Source: Halodesulfovibrio marinisediminis DSM 17456
GTDB taxonomy: Bacteria > Desulfobacterota > Desulfovibrionia > Desulfovibrionales > Desulfovibrionaceae
Assembly (NCBI RefSeq): GCF_900129975.1
Contig: NZ_FSRG01000008.1
Span: 108,427 to 172,426, forward strand
DNA: 64,000 bases
Direction of reading: 5' to 3'
Part shown: positions 17,966 to 26,777 of the stretch, one piece after another
Layout: each line of letters starts with the position of its first letter
How positions within the stretch are numbered: position 1 is the stretch's first letter
The notes under the pieces: model-generated
The model's input: only the letters and a program-made list of their open reading frames with translations
Told to the model about the DNA's origin: nothing
Databases searched by the model: none
Position numbers and translations under genes: made by a program

Positions 17966-18553
17966 CTAGCTGCTTACAGACCCAACCAATTTTTTAGCAG
18001 CGTCTTCTATTCGAGCTACAGCGTCGCTGTTCTTTTTTATCCCGCCAGCATCAAAGGTATTTAACACCGCCAGCTCGGCAACTACTTCAAATCCAAGAGC
18101 CTCGAGCGGCATACGCATAGCATCCAATGTCATGCCCATATCCGCCATGCTCTCCTGCTCAGCAATAGCACCAATAACTGCTTTCCTGCCTTGTCCTGCC
18201 AATCTGCTAGACCAACCTCTAGGGCGGCTATTCGTGAAGTCATAAAAACAGTAGAGCCTATCAATGAACCCTTTCACCCATGCTGTCACATTATAATTAT
18301 GCACAGGCGAGATGAGCACCAATCCTTTAGCCTCTTGAATCCGCGGGTAAAGCAATGTCATGCCGTCATTAAATTTCGTACAGATTTTATCTTTCCTGCA
18401 ACGTTCGCACCCCACACATGGCTCATATCTGTAATCCCGCAAGTGGGCTTTATAAAAAGGAGTGCCAGCCTGCTCACTGACAGCAGAAAACATCTTAAGC
18501 ATCGCATCTGAATTACCGCCTCTGCGCGGACTTCCTTCTACTCCAAGAATCAT
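17966..18553 (-). CDS. Flavodoxin-fold NAD(P)H-dependent FMN reductase / iron-sulfur flavoprotein-like
   Basis: 195 residues starting MILGVEGSPRRGGNSDAML, the FMN-phosphate loop of the flavodoxin_2/FMN_red family. CVGCERCRKDKICTKFNDG follows at residues about 46-64, a Cys cluster placed as in iron-sulfur flavoproteins and related multimeric flavodoxins. SPVHNYNVTAWVKGFIDRL supplies flavin contacts. It probably reduces quinones, metals or other acceptors with NAD(P)H. It is monocistronic, upstream of the flagellar operon and not obviously linked to it. Specific substrate unknown. Confidence 0.8.
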   Translation of the reverse strand: MILGVEGSPRRGGNSDAMLKMFSAVSEQAGTPFYKAHLRDYRYEPCVGCERCRKDKICTKFNDGMTLLYPRIQEAKGLVLISPVHNYNVTAWVKGFIDRLYCFYDFTNSRPRGWSSRLAGQGRKAVIGAIAEQESMADMGMTLDAMRMPLEALGFEVVAELAVLNTFDAGGIKKNSDAVARIEDAAKKLVGSVSS

Positions 18554-18768
18554 ATCCCAACTCCTTGATCATGAACGAGTTATGCAACCATAAAGCAACA
18601 ATGCCATCCCAACCCTATCTGCACATAGACTGACGCATACGAAAAGGCATCAAGAACTCAAATACAAAACATTATATATCAGATAGATACAAGATAAAAA
18701 ACAGTACACATTAACTTACTGGTGTTTCCATACAGCATCTGGTATTTGAGCCATCTTGCGAGATAATT

Positions 18769-20733
18769 ATGAGCATTACATTAGACAATATATCTAAATT
18801 CTTCGGTGGCGACGAAATCATCCCTAAATTCTCTCTGGATATTGCGGATGGTACCCGTCTGTGCGTTTGCGGCCCCAACGGGTGCGGTAAATCCACACTT
18901 CTTAAAATGGTAGCCGGTATCATGTCCGTTGATTCCGGACGCGTGCTGCTACCAAAAGGATGTCGCCTCGGCTTTGTCCAACAGGAACTGGACGAATCCC
19001 TTCTTGGCCTGCCTCTACTCAGCTGGGTGCTGGAAGTTCTGCCGGACTGGAATAATTTCTGGGAAGAATGGGAAGCAGCGAGTCAGGCTCAAGATGAAGC
19101 CGCCCTGAAACGTCTCGGCCTACGTCAGGCAGAGCTTGAGCAGATTTACGGTCACAACCCTGAACACAGGGCAAAGACTGTTCTCACTGGTCTCGGTTTC
19201 AGCGAAGATAAGTGGCTCAAGCCTATGCGCGAGCTTTCCGGTGGCTGGCGCGAACGCGCAAAGCTTGCCCGAGTACTCACCGCCGGTGCAGATGTTCTGC
19301 TTCTTGACGAACCGACAAACCACCTGGATCTCGACGCCGTGGAATGGCTGGAGAACTTCCTGCTGGATTATCAGGGTGTTCTTATCTTCGTTGCGCACGA
19401 CAGAATCTTCATGGATAAAGTAGGTAGCCATGTGCTTTTCCTTGGCGGCAACAAGCCAATGTTCCGCAAAGGCAACTTCTCCCAGTTCCTCGTGATTCAG
19501 GAAGAATTTGAAGCGCAAAAGGAACGTGAAGCAGCCAAGCTTCAGGAAGATATTGCTCGCAACATGGACTTTGTGCGCCGTTTTAAAGCTAAGGCGACCA
19601 AAGCACGTCAGGCCGGTTCCAAGCAGAAAATGGCACAACGCCTGCAGAAAGAACTTGATGGTATTAAGTTCGAAACCAAGCGCAAACAGCTTGCCTTTGC
19701 ATGGCCGGAGCCTGCCCCTGCAGAAAAGCTCATTCTCAGCGTATCCGACCTGCGGTTCACCTATCCTGACGGTGTTACCCTGTGGTCAGACCTAGAATTT
19801 CAACTGTACCGTGGTCAAAAGATTGCCCTTGTTGGCCCTAACGGCTGCGGTAAATCCACCCTGCTCAAACTTATTGCCGGACGTCTGGAAAAGAACCAAG
19901 GTTCTATCATGATGGCATCCAAGGCAAAAATGGGCTACTTCTCCCAGCATCAACTGGACACACTGAATGCACAGAACACAGTACTCAGCGAAATTCGTCG
20001 TCTTTCCGACCCGAAAACAACTGAAGAAGAACTGATGTCTGTTCTTGGCCTCTTTATGCTCGGACAAAGCTACTTCGAGCGTGTTGTCGGAGAATTATCC
20101 GGCGGTGAAAAGAGTCGTCTGATGATGGCTATTCTGTTCCTCTCGCGCTGCAACTTCCTTGTACTTGACGAACCGACTAACCATCTCGACCTTGAGTCCC
20201 GTGAAGCACTCGTCGAAGCACTCGCGTCATTCGAAGGCACTATTCTGATGGTTGCGCACGACCGTTACCTCTTAAAAGAAGTAGCAAACCAGTTATGGAG
20301 CCTTTCTCCAAAAGGTCTCATGGTGCATGAACGCGGTTTTGAAGAGTATGACAAGTACCGGAAAGAGCAAAATGCCCTTGCCAGCGGCAAATATAAAGAA
20401 AGCTCTCCAAGCGGCGGTTTAAGCCGTGAAGAACAAAAGCGCCTCAAACGCGAGCAGGCTGAACTGCGTAACCGCATCTACAAAGAACTAAAGCCTAAAC
20501 AGCAGACATATGAGAAAATGGAAGAAAAACTCATGCTCATGCTGGAAGAACAAGGCGAACTGGAAACAAAAATGGCTGATCCTGATTTCGTGTCCAACTC
20601 AGCAGAAATGCAGGAAGCACTCAAACGTTTTGGACAACTCCAGAATGACAGTGAAGCACTCATGGAAGAAATGGGCGAACTCGAGATAGAGATTAACGAA
20701 CTGGAACAACAGCGCGAAGCGCTCACGAGCTAG
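18769..20733 (+). CDS. ABC-F family ATPase (Uup/YheS-like, ribosome-associated)
   Basis: 654 residues with two fused ABC ATPase domains and no membrane segments, as in ABC-F translation factors. Walker A GPNGCGKST occurs in each half (residues about 36 and 361). Signatures are LSGGWRERAKLARVL and LSGGEKSRLMMAIL, and Walker B LLLDEPTNHLDLDAVE and LVLDEPTNHLDLESRE. A charged linker between the halves (KRKQLAFAWPEPAP) and a C-terminal coiled coil (residues about 545-654, rich in Glu/Lys/Leu) point to the Uup or YheS branch. Likely rescues stalled ribosomes or acts on special mRNAs. The mutT-like gene starts two bases after its stop. Confidence 0.9.
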   Translation: MSITLDNISKFFGGDEIIPKFSLDIADGTRLCVCGPNGCGKSTLLKMVAGIMSVDSGRVLLPKGCRLGFVQQELDESLLGLPLLSWVLEVLPDWNNFWEEWEAASQAQDEAALKRLGLRQAELEQIYGHNPEHRAKTVLTGLGFSEDKWLKPMRELSGGWRERAKLARVLTAGADVLLLDEPTNHLDLDAVEWLENFLLDYQGVLIFVAHDRIFMDKVGSHVLFLGGNKPMFRKGNFSQFLVIQEEFEAQKEREAAKLQEDIARNMDFVRRFKAKATKARQAGSKQKMAQRLQKELDGIKFETKRKQLAFAWPEPAPAEKLILSVSDLRFTYPDGVTLWSDLEFQLYRGQKIALVGPNGCGKSTLLKLIAGRLEKNQGSIMMASKAKMGYFSQHQLDTLNAQNTVLSEIRRLSDPKTTEEELMSVLGLFMLGQSYFERVVGELSGGEKSRLMMAILFLSRCNFLVLDEPTNHLDLESREALVEALASFEGTILMVAHDRYLLKEVANQLWSLSPKGLMVHERGFEEYDKYRKEQNALASGKYKESSPSGGLSREEQKRLKREQAELRNRIYKELKPKQQTYEKMEEKLMLMLEEQGELETKMADPDFVSNSAEMQEALKRFGQLQNDSEALMEEMGELEIEINELEQQREALTS

Positions 20734-20735
20734 TC

Positions 20736-21128
20736 ATGAAAAAAACCATTACAGTCGTTGCCGGTATTGTATGGGATGGTAAGCGCTATCTTGCAGCAAG
20801 AAGACCGGACAATGCACCATTCGGCGGTTTCTGGGAATTCCCCGGCGGTAAAATTGAACCGGACGAAACACCGGAAGCCGCACTTGTACGAGAGTTTCAG
20901 GAAGAGCTGAACATTACGCCTACCGAATGGAAGTACTGGCAGACAGTTACCCATGAGTACGAGGAGCTTATTGTTACGCTTCTTTTCTTTCACATAACCG
21001 CATTTACAGGTACACTTATCCCTCAGGAAGGACATACTGTACAATGGGTTATGCCTCATGAAGCCTCTAAGCTCAATTTCCTAAAAGCAGACATTCCCAT
21101 CGTGCAGGCGTTATCCACGCTAGCATAG
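20736..21128 (+). CDS. MutT-like Nudix hydrolase (8-oxo-dGTP diphosphatase type)
   Basis: 130 residues with a complete Nudix box, GGKIEPDETPEAALVREFQEEL, preceded by AARRPDNAPFGGFWEFP, which is very close to MutT. MutT hydrolyses 8-oxo-dGTP and so prevents oxidative mutagenesis; CTP pyrophosphohydrolase is the main alternative. It starts just after the ABC-F stop and is almost certainly cotranscribed with it. Confidence 0.88.
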   Translation: MKKTITVVAGIVWDGKRYLAARRPDNAPFGGFWEFPGGKIEPDETPEAALVREFQEELNITPTEWKYWQTVTHEYEELIVTLLFFHITAFTGTLIPQEGHTVQWVMPHEASKLNFLKADIPIVQALSTLA

Positions 21129-21220
21129 CGCGACCATCGCAGTTGAGCCCCGAATTCTGCTGAGGGCTCTTTCACTTGTGGCAGATAAGCCAAAGGCACC
21201 GCGCTAAGAGGGGTAAGCTT

Positions 21221-21664
21221 ATGCATACCGCATTGCTGTTTCTTGCACTTTGTGTCGGCACATTTATGCCCCTGCAAATGGGGCTGAACGCCATGGTAAA
21301 CCTGCACTGGAGCCATAGCGCCCCCATCGCGTCACTCATTTCCTTTTTTGTAGGGACGATTGCATTAAGTCTCTTCGTCTACATGAGCAAAACCCCTATT
21401 CCCCCCTTCGCCACTTCTACTGTTCCTTGGTACGCGTGGTTTGCCGGCCTTCTTGGGGCTGTCGGAGTCACAACACTCACCTTCCTTGCCCCCCGCCTCG
21501 GCGCTCTAGCAATGGTCTCACTTATTATCTGCGGACAACTTATCGGTTCCGTCGTCTTCGACCATTTCGGACTTGTCGGATACACAATCCGCCCAGTAAC
21601 CCTTATGCGTATACTAGGAATAGTGCTTCTTATAGCTGGCGCATACCTTGTAAATCGCTATTAA
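21221..21664 (+). CDS. DMT-superfamily small membrane protein (DUF606/YdcZ family)
   Basis: 147 residues with four to five predicted transmembrane helices. The ATG at 21221 has GAGGGG upstream and begins right at the first helix (MHTALLFLALCVGTFMPLQM), so the 15-codon upstream extension is discarded. PLQMGLNAMVNLHWSHSAPIASLISFFVGTIAL and LIICGQLIGSVVFDHFGLVGY match the YdcZ/DUF606 half-size drug/metabolite transporter family. Members occur alone or in pairs; only one is here. Substrate unknown. Confidence 0.8.
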   Translation: MHTALLFLALCVGTFMPLQMGLNAMVNLHWSHSAPIASLISFFVGTIALSLFVYMSKTPIPPFATSTVPWYAWFAGLLGAVGVTTLTFLAPRLGALAMVSLIICGQLIGSVVFDHFGLVGYTIRPVTLMRILGIVLLIAGAYLVNRY

Positions 21665-21785
21665 TACCATCACTCTATATTACTGATTGAATTACTGCCA
21701 TTGTTGTCCTATTGTCTCGCCGTGAAAGTATATTGATAAGGAACACCTAGCCCTTTCCCAAAGGGATGCTATTCGGGAGATATGC

Positions 21786-22199
21786 ATGGCGACATTTGAG
21801 TGGAACTCTTCAATGAATACCGGCATTGCTGTAATTGACGAACAACATGCTGAACTTACGCAGATTATTAATACCCTGTACTATGCATATATGGACGGAG
21901 AAGAAGACACCGTTCTTAGCCCGCTTATTCACAAAGTGAATGACTACGCACACATGCATTTTGCCACAGAAGCTGATTTAATGAGCGCGTACAGAGAAGA
22001 GATTCCAGACTTTGATGGGCACATGGAGCAACATAGAGAATTCTTTTCCAATGCTATTGGATTCCTGCTGGATTATCTTAATGATAAAGCAGATATTACT
22101 CCTGAGCTCTTAGACTACCTTACTGACTGGTGGTTTAATCATATCAATGAAATAGATCGGAAGATGGCTGAGTTTTTATTAAATCAAGGTGCAGCATAA
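21786..22199 (+). CDS. Bacteriohemerythrin
   Basis: 137-residue single-domain oxygen-binding di-iron protein. The hemerythrin iron ligands are all visible: W-N-SSMNTGIAVIDEQHAEL (His-Glu region), HMHFATEADLM, HMEQHREFF and WWFNHINEID. No methyl-accepting or other domain is attached, so it probably stores, scavenges or delivers oxygen in the cytoplasm of this anaerobe. A short CAGAAA/TTTCTG inverted repeat follows the stop. Confidence 0.93.
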   Translation: MATFEWNSSMNTGIAVIDEQHAELTQIINTLYYAYMDGEEDTVLSPLIHKVNDYAHMHFATEADLMSAYREEIPDFDGHMEQHREFFSNAIGFLLDYLNDKADITPELLDYLTDWWFNHINEIDRKMAEFLLNQGAA

Positions 22200-22271
22200 A
22201 CAGAAATGGCGGTTTCTGTAGTATACTGTGTCGACTATTACCCAATTTCTATGTGCTCAAGGAGAGTTTAA

Positions 22272-23318
22272 ATGAGTAAAGATCGTTTGGTGGTTGCCGT
22301 TGTCGGTGCCACAGGTGCTGTAGGGCGGGAAATGCTTTCCGTATTGGAAGGTCGTGATTTTCCAGCTACCGAGGTTATTGCCCTCGCATCCGCACGATCC
22401 GCAGGCACGACAGTACCTTTTGCGGGTGCTGAACTTAAAGTCAAAGAACTGACTGAAGACTCTTTCGAAGGCGTTGATATTGCGCTCTTTTCCGCCGGTG
22501 GTTCCACGTCTGAAAAATTTGCTCCAATCGCCGCAAAAGCTGGCTGTGTTGTTGTAGACAACTCCAGTGCATGGCGTATGGATGACCGCTGCCCGCTTGT
22601 TGTTCCAGAAGTAAACCCGGAAGCACTCGAGAAGCACAACGGTATTATTGCTAACCCGAACTGTTCTACTATCCAAATGTTAGTAGCGCTCAAACCGCTG
22701 CACGACACCGCTAAAATCAAGCGTGTTGTTGTTTCTACATATCAGGCGGTATCCGGTTCAGGTCAGAAAGCAATTACCGAACTCGAGACACAAACCCGTC
22801 AGCTTTTCAACATGCAGCAGCCGGAAGCGGAAGTGTACCCGTACCAGATTGCGTTCAACGCACTTCCACAGATCGATGTCTTTATGGATAATGACTACAC
22901 CAAAGAAGAAATGAAGATGGTTAACGAGACCGTTAAGATCTTCAACGATTCTTCCGTAAAGGTAACTGCTACCTGTGTACGTATCCCTGTATTCTACGGT
23001 CACAGTGAGTCCGTAAACATTGAGACTGCACAGAAGATTACCCCAGCAGAAGCTCGTGCTATCCTTACTCAGGCACCGGGCGTAACCGTACTTGATAACC
23101 CGGGTGAAAAAATCTACCCAATGGCAATTGATGCTGCAGGTCAGGATGACACCTTCGTTGGACGTATCCGCGAAGACGAATCCATTGAAAATGGTCTGAA
23201 CATGTGGATTGTTGCAGACAACATCCGCAAAGGTGCGGCCCTCAACACTGTACAGATTGCTGAAGAACTGATTAAGCGCGACCTTCTTGGTGTGAAAGAC
23301 ACAACCGTATTCGACTAG
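22272..23318 (+). CDS. asd: Aspartate-semialdehyde dehydrogenase
   Basis: Reduces aspartyl phosphate to the semialdehyde, the branch point to lysine, diaminopimelate, threonine and methionine. 348 residues. The N-terminus holds the dinucleotide-binding VVGATGAVGREMLSVL, followed by the SARSAGTTVPF loop. The catalytic Cys is in NPNCSTIQM, with the YQAVSGSGQKAI segment, and RIREDESIENGLNMWIVADN at the C-terminus. AGGAGAG precedes the ATG. It is followed after 11 bases by the class IV aminotransferase gene. Confidence 0.95.
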   Translation: MSKDRLVVAVVGATGAVGREMLSVLEGRDFPATEVIALASARSAGTTVPFAGAELKVKELTEDSFEGVDIALFSAGGSTSEKFAPIAAKAGCVVVDNSSAWRMDDRCPLVVPEVNPEALEKHNGIIANPNCSTIQMLVALKPLHDTAKIKRVVVSTYQAVSGSGQKAITELETQTRQLFNMQQPEAEVYPYQIAFNALPQIDVFMDNDYTKEEMKMVNETVKIFNDSSVKVTATCVRIPVFYGHSESVNIETAQKITPAEARAILTQAPGVTVLDNPGEKIYPMAIDAAGQDDTFVGRIREDESIENGLNMWIVADNIRKGAALNTVQIAEELIKRDLLGVKDTTVFD

Positions 23319-23329
23319 GAGAAGCAACC

Positions 23330-24271
23330 GTGGCGACAGTATGTGATACAGAAGAGTACATTTCTAAAATCCTGAACAGCCGTCGAGCCGGAGAACGCAA
23401 CGTGCTGGCCTTTTACGAGCACCGTATCGGCTGTATTTGCAAAAACCCGAGACTGATGCTGCTGCCAATGGACGACCATCTTGCCCACAGAGGTGATGGC
23501 GTTTTTGAAAACATGAAATGGGTAAACGGAAAACTGTATCAGCTTGATGCGCACATTGAGCGCATGAAACAGTCTGTTAAGGGACTGCACCTGTCGCCAC
23601 CTTGTACATGGGATAAGCTTACAGAGCTTGCTGTTGACGTCGCCAAGGCAGCAAAAACACAAGACGGTCTGCTGCGCATCATTATTGGTCGCGGCCCTGG
23701 CGGATTCGGTATCGACCCGAAAGAATGTCCGGTAAGCAGCCTGTACATTATAGCCTACAAGTTCAAGCCGAAGCCGGAAGAATGGTTTGAAAAAGGCGCA
23801 ACCGCCTTCCGTTCCTCCATTCCGGCAAAACCTGCGCACATGGCGCGGGTTAAGAGTGCGAACTACATCCCTAATGTGCTCATGAAGCGCGAAGCGGATG
23901 AACGCGGCTTTGATATCCCGTTCAGCTTTGATTCAGACGACTTCATTGCTGAAGGTGCAACAGAAAATGTTGCTCTTGTTACTCAGGAAGGGACACTTCT
24001 TGTTCCTGAATTCTCCAATGCGCTTGCGGGAACAACCATTATGCGCGCTGTTGAATTGATGAAAGACAAGATCAAAATTCAATTTAGCCCAGTTCGTGAG
24101 GACGATCTTTACCGAGCTAAAGAAGTTCTCATTTTCGGTACAACATCAGACTGTATCTCGGTTGTCCGCTTTGAAGGTCAACCCATCAACGATGTTCGTC
24201 CGGGGCCTGTTGCCAAACAAATCAGAAAACTTCTCAAAGAAGATCTGGAAGCAAACGGACTGCCACTGTAG
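23330..24271 (+). CDS. Class IV PLP-dependent aminotransferase (branched-chain/D-amino acid aminotransferase or ADC lyase)
   Basis: 313 residues beginning at a GTG with AGGAGAAG upstream. The fold-type IV pattern is seen: HRGDGVFENMKWVNGKLYQL, RIIIGRGPGGFG, the Schiff-base Lys in RVKSANYIPNVLMKREA, and DFIAEGATENVALVTQEG, then ALAGTTIMRAVELM. Branched-chain aminotransferase, D-alanine transaminase and aminodeoxychorismate lyase share these features and cannot be separated by eye. Position after asd suggests amino acid metabolism. A hairpin region and terminator follow. Confidence 0.85.
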   Translation: MATVCDTEEYISKILNSRRAGERNVLAFYEHRIGCICKNPRLMLLPMDDHLAHRGDGVFENMKWVNGKLYQLDAHIERMKQSVKGLHLSPPCTWDKLTELAVDVAKAAKTQDGLLRIIIGRGPGGFGIDPKECPVSSLYIIAYKFKPKPEEWFEKGATAFRSSIPAKPAHMARVKSANYIPNVLMKREADERGFDIPFSFDSDDFIAEGATENVALVTQEGTLLVPEFSNALAGTTIMRAVELMKDKIKIQFSPVREDDLYRAKEVLIFGTTSDCISVVRFEGQPINDVRPGPVAKQIRKLLKEDLEANGLPL

Positions 24272-24289
24272 TCAAACTCATGTGACTAT

Positions 24290-24340
24290 CTGCCGATAGT
24301 CCCGACATGCAAAGTATGCATCGACCATGTACTATCGGCT
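24290..24340 (+). other. Nested inverted repeat, possible structured RNA
   Basis: Outer arms GCCGATAGT and ACTATCGGC are nine perfect pairs. Inside them is a smaller stem ATGCA/TGCAT. It lies just after the aminotransferase stop and before a terminator, so it is part of the message 3' end or of a small separate RNA. Function unknown. Confidence 0.45.
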
Positions 24341-24372
24341 CTGGCTCTGCTTGCATGCATGATATAATATAG

Positions 24373-24410
24373 AGCCGGTGCTGTTTATTTTTAACGGCAC
24401 CGGCTTTTTA
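24373..24410 (+). terminator. Rho-independent terminator after asd-aminotransferase
   Basis: Stem GCCGGTGC/GCACCGGC with a loop of about 15 bases and TTTTTA after it. Confidence 0.85.
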
Positions 24411-24682
24411 ACGGATTGACGACACCTCCGTACACTGCCACACTACTTTAAAAAAATATCATTCTCACGTACTGTTACGTATGTTTTGAACATTTTTTCG
24501 CATCGCTGCACACTAGTTGTTTCTTCTCCTTAAAAACTTGCAGTAACCAGCAGCAAACAGTGTGCGACTTCGTCTTAATCGACAAAAAGACTCTCTGGAG
24601 TCTGCTACCTCACTAGAAATAATAACGTCACAGCACGAATCCACGTGGAAAGGGGTCGGGCTGGATAGTCAGGAAAATACGT
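24411..24682. other. Intergenic region before the glycosyltransferase
   Basis: About 270 bases without a gene. Near its end, at 24639-24666, is a short sequence reminiscent of the GGAAAGGGGTC repeat opening (see 7151), but without its palindrome. The promoter for the glycosyltransferase must lie here; I see no sure -35/-10 pair. Confidence 0.4.
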
Positions 24683-25753
24683 ATGCACATCTTGTTGCTT
24701 GATCTCGGAAAAGAAATGCGCGGTGGACAATGGCAAGTGTTCTATCTGGCGCGGGCACTGGCTCGTTCTCAAGAATTCACAGTAACGCTGGCCGCTCCTG
24801 CCAACGCACCATTACTTACACACGCAGCCGAAGTGGAAGGGGTAACCATTATTCCTCTTTCCAGCGCCTCCGACTGGGACGTACGCAACATATATAAACT
24901 TCGCCGCGCCGTGAAAAAACATGGTGCACAGGTAATCCACACAAACTGTGCAAAGAGCGCGTCTCTTGGTGCCATTATCAAAAAAATGTGCGGTGACGCA
25001 TTTCGCCTCATCCACACCCGCCGAGTTTCATACCCTCTTAAAACGGGATGGAGCGGCAAAAAATATTTACTCGCAGATGCCGTTGTGGGCGTCAGTCAGG
25101 AAATTTCCGACACCATGCTGGAATCTGCTCCAGAACTCGACTCCAAAAAAGTTTTCACCATTCATTCAGGAATTGATTCGTCACGCTATCAGGCCAAGAA
25201 AGATCGTAACGACGAACGTATGATCATCGGTATGATTGGCGCGCTGACAGAACAAAAAGGCCATGTTGTTCTTGTAAGAGCACTTGGTGAGCTTATCAAA
25301 TACAAAGACCTTCCAACATGGGAAGCACGCTTTGTAGGCGACGGCCCTCTGTTCGGAGAAATAAAAGAACTGGCTGAAGAGCTTGAAGTCAGCAGCCACA
25401 TCGCCCTGCTGGGACGTCAGGATGCCCGCGACCAGCTTCCGTATTTCGACCTATTGGCTGTACCATCCGTAAACGGTGAAGGCTCATCAGGCGTCATAAA
25501 AGAGGGATGGGTAGGCCAGCTTCCAGTTGTGGCATCTGACCTTGAGTCCAATCTTGAACTGGTTGAAGACCAGAAAAGTGGACTGACCTTCCCGAACCAT
25601 GACCATGAAAAGCTCGCACAGCTTCTACACGATCTTATGCTGGACGAGAAACTACGTGCGAACCTTGTAGAAGGCGGTAATAAGCGTGTTCAGCTATTTA
25701 CCGATATGAAGATGGCAACAGCCTACATGGAGTTATATAAACAAAGCTGGTAA
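24683..25753 (+). CDS. GT4-type glycosyltransferase
   Basis: 356 residues with the GT-B fold. The N-terminal half begins MHILLLDLGKEMRGGQWQVFYLARALA, and the C-terminal Rossmann half has GMIGALTEQKGHVVLVRAL, ARFVGDGPLFGEIKELAEEL, and EGSSGVIKEGWVGQLPVVASDLESNLELV, the GT4 E-x7-E-like donor site. Probably transfers a sugar from a nucleotide donor onto a lipid, polysaccharide or protein acceptor; which one is unknown. AGGAAA lies upstream of the ATG. The next gene begins four bases after its stop. Confidence 0.88.
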   Translation: MHILLLDLGKEMRGGQWQVFYLARALARSQEFTVTLAAPANAPLLTHAAEVEGVTIIPLSSASDWDVRNIYKLRRAVKKHGAQVIHTNCAKSASLGAIIKKMCGDAFRLIHTRRVSYPLKTGWSGKKYLLADAVVGVSQEISDTMLESAPELDSKKVFTIHSGIDSSRYQAKKDRNDERMIIGMIGALTEQKGHVVLVRALGELIKYKDLPTWEARFVGDGPLFGEIKELAEELEVSSHIALLGRQDARDQLPYFDLLAVPSVNGEGSSGVIKEGWVGQLPVVASDLESNLELVEDQKSGLTFPNHDHEKLAQLLHDLMLDEKLRANLVEGGNKRVQLFTDMKMATAYMELYKQSW

Positions 25754-25757
25754 CACC

Positions 25758-26204
25758 GTGTCCATATCCAAGATCGTCCTCTATTTCTGCTGCATTCTAG
25801 TACTGGTACTTCCGTACCTTGCATATGCAATGGACGAAAGTATTTCCTGCTATCTAGCAGCGTTGCTGCTGTTACTTGCAGCCATATGGGGAATCGTAAA
25901 GATACGCAGGTCTGCGCAAAAGAAAGTACATCTCAGCAGACCGTTAGGCATGGAAACCTCTCTTCGGCCGCAATCACAACAGCTTGCCAACGACATTATG
26001 AGTACCTACATCGGCTCAATATACGATAAGGCACGCTTTATGTCGGATTTTGATATGGAAAAAGAGCTTGAGACCATCTTTTCCCACGCGGTTTACACGC
26101 TTGAACAACATGATCTGATCTTAGAAGATAACACGCTGGAACAGCTACGCTTAACACTTCTCAAAACAGCTCAACGCGGATTGAAAGACAGAAAAACGGC
26201 GTAA
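25758..26204 (+). CDS. Small membrane-anchored protein of unknown function
   Basis: 148 residues from a GTG. Two hydrophobic helices are apparent, residues about 5-24 and 30-46 (ISCYLAALLLLLAAIWGIVKI). A basic stretch RRSAQKKVHLSR follows, and then a helical soluble domain of about 90 residues, rich in Glu/Leu (DFDMEKELETIFSHAVYTLEQHDLILEDNTLEQL). I do not recognise a family. It is coupled to the glycosyltransferase gene by spacing, so a role in the same envelope pathway is possible. Confidence 0.6.
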   Translation: MSISKIVLYFCCILVLVLPYLAYAMDESISCYLAALLLLLAAIWGIVKIRRSAQKKVHLSRPLGMETSLRPQSQQLANDIMSTYIGSIYDKARFMSDFDMEKELETIFSHAVYTLEQHDLILEDNTLEQLRLTLLKTAQRGLKDRKTA

Positions 26205-26260
26205 AAAAACGCCGCATATTTCAAATATACAGCGCACTGATCCAAAACAGGAAAGGGGCG

Positions 26261-26319
26261 CTCAGAGTAAGGCACATCTGTGCAGTCCAACGTACTGTAC
26301 GGATGTGCCTTACTCTGAG
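26261..26319 (+). ncRNA. Long perfect RNA hairpin (26-bp stem), possible small RNA
   Basis: Arms 26261-26286 and 26294-26319 pair over all 26 positions around a 7-base loop CCAACGT. 24 are Watson-Crick pairs and two are G-U wobbles. The outer arm begins CTCAGAGTAAGGCACATC. A G-rich terminator-type hairpin follows at once. The wobble pairs suggest the structure is used as RNA. Not a match to any family I know; a short mobile palindrome is the alternative. Confidence 0.5.
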
Positions 26320-26321
26320 AG

Positions 26322-26350
26322 AAGGGGGAGCCGGCCAGGTTCCCCCTTTT
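26322..26350 (+). terminator. Terminator after the long hairpin
   Basis: AAGGGGGA and TCCCCCTT with loop GCCGGCCAGGT followed by TT. It probably ends the long-hairpin transcript or the glycosyltransferase operon. Confidence 0.65.
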
Positions 26351-26732
26351 CCATTCTGTCCCTCATTGCAAAGCAACACAAGAGAGACAAGAACACTAAG
26401 GTATATGGTTTATGCCCTCAATGTTCCGGAAAAAATATATCCTGCAATCAACCTATCTTTCACAACTGTCAACAAAACAATACAGCACCAGTTCTGCAAT
26501 ATGTTGATTTGCGAACAAACTGCTACTCATCCGGACAGGATTGCAAGATGATGCGAAACATCGCGCATGGAATACCACTGACAAAGTGATGTGCCAAGAG
26601 TTTGTCTTAAGGTAGCCCTGATAAATTTTATGCGACCAAACATTAGCTTCCTGAAAGACATTGCCGTTCAGGCGGTAACAGGAAAAGGAAGGCTTTTCCT
26701 GCACTAATGTAAACAGTGTTCACTTTAGAGAA
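26351..26732. other. Gap with small hairpins and a doubtful cysteine-rich frame
   Basis: About 380 bases. From about 26410 to 26589 one plus frame reads LCPQCSGKNISCNQ and later NCYSSGQDCKMM, reminiscent of a small zinc-ribbon, but it has no in-frame start with a ribosome binding site. Two hairpins follow: CCTGAA/TTCAGG at 26650-26672 and CAGGAAAAG/CTTTTCCTG at 26679-26701. May be a decayed gene. Confidence 0.35.
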
Positions 26733-26771
26733 CAAAAAAAGGCCTGCACCCTCTTTCCGGTTGCAGGCCTT
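26733..26771 (-). terminator. Terminator after murA
   Basis: On the minus strand, AAGGCCTGCA pairs with TGCAGGCCTT and a TTTTTTT run follows. It lies just after the murA stop. Confidence 0.88.
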
Positions 26772-26777
26772 ATGCGC

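Noticed and set aside
24350..24370. TATAAT at 24363 as promoter of a small RNA
   Set aside because: No -35 at suitable distance, and the start would fall in the terminator itself.
26303..26551. Plus frames starting inside the long hairpin
   Set aside because: Their starts lie in the hairpin arm, with no ribosome binding site, and they cross a terminator.
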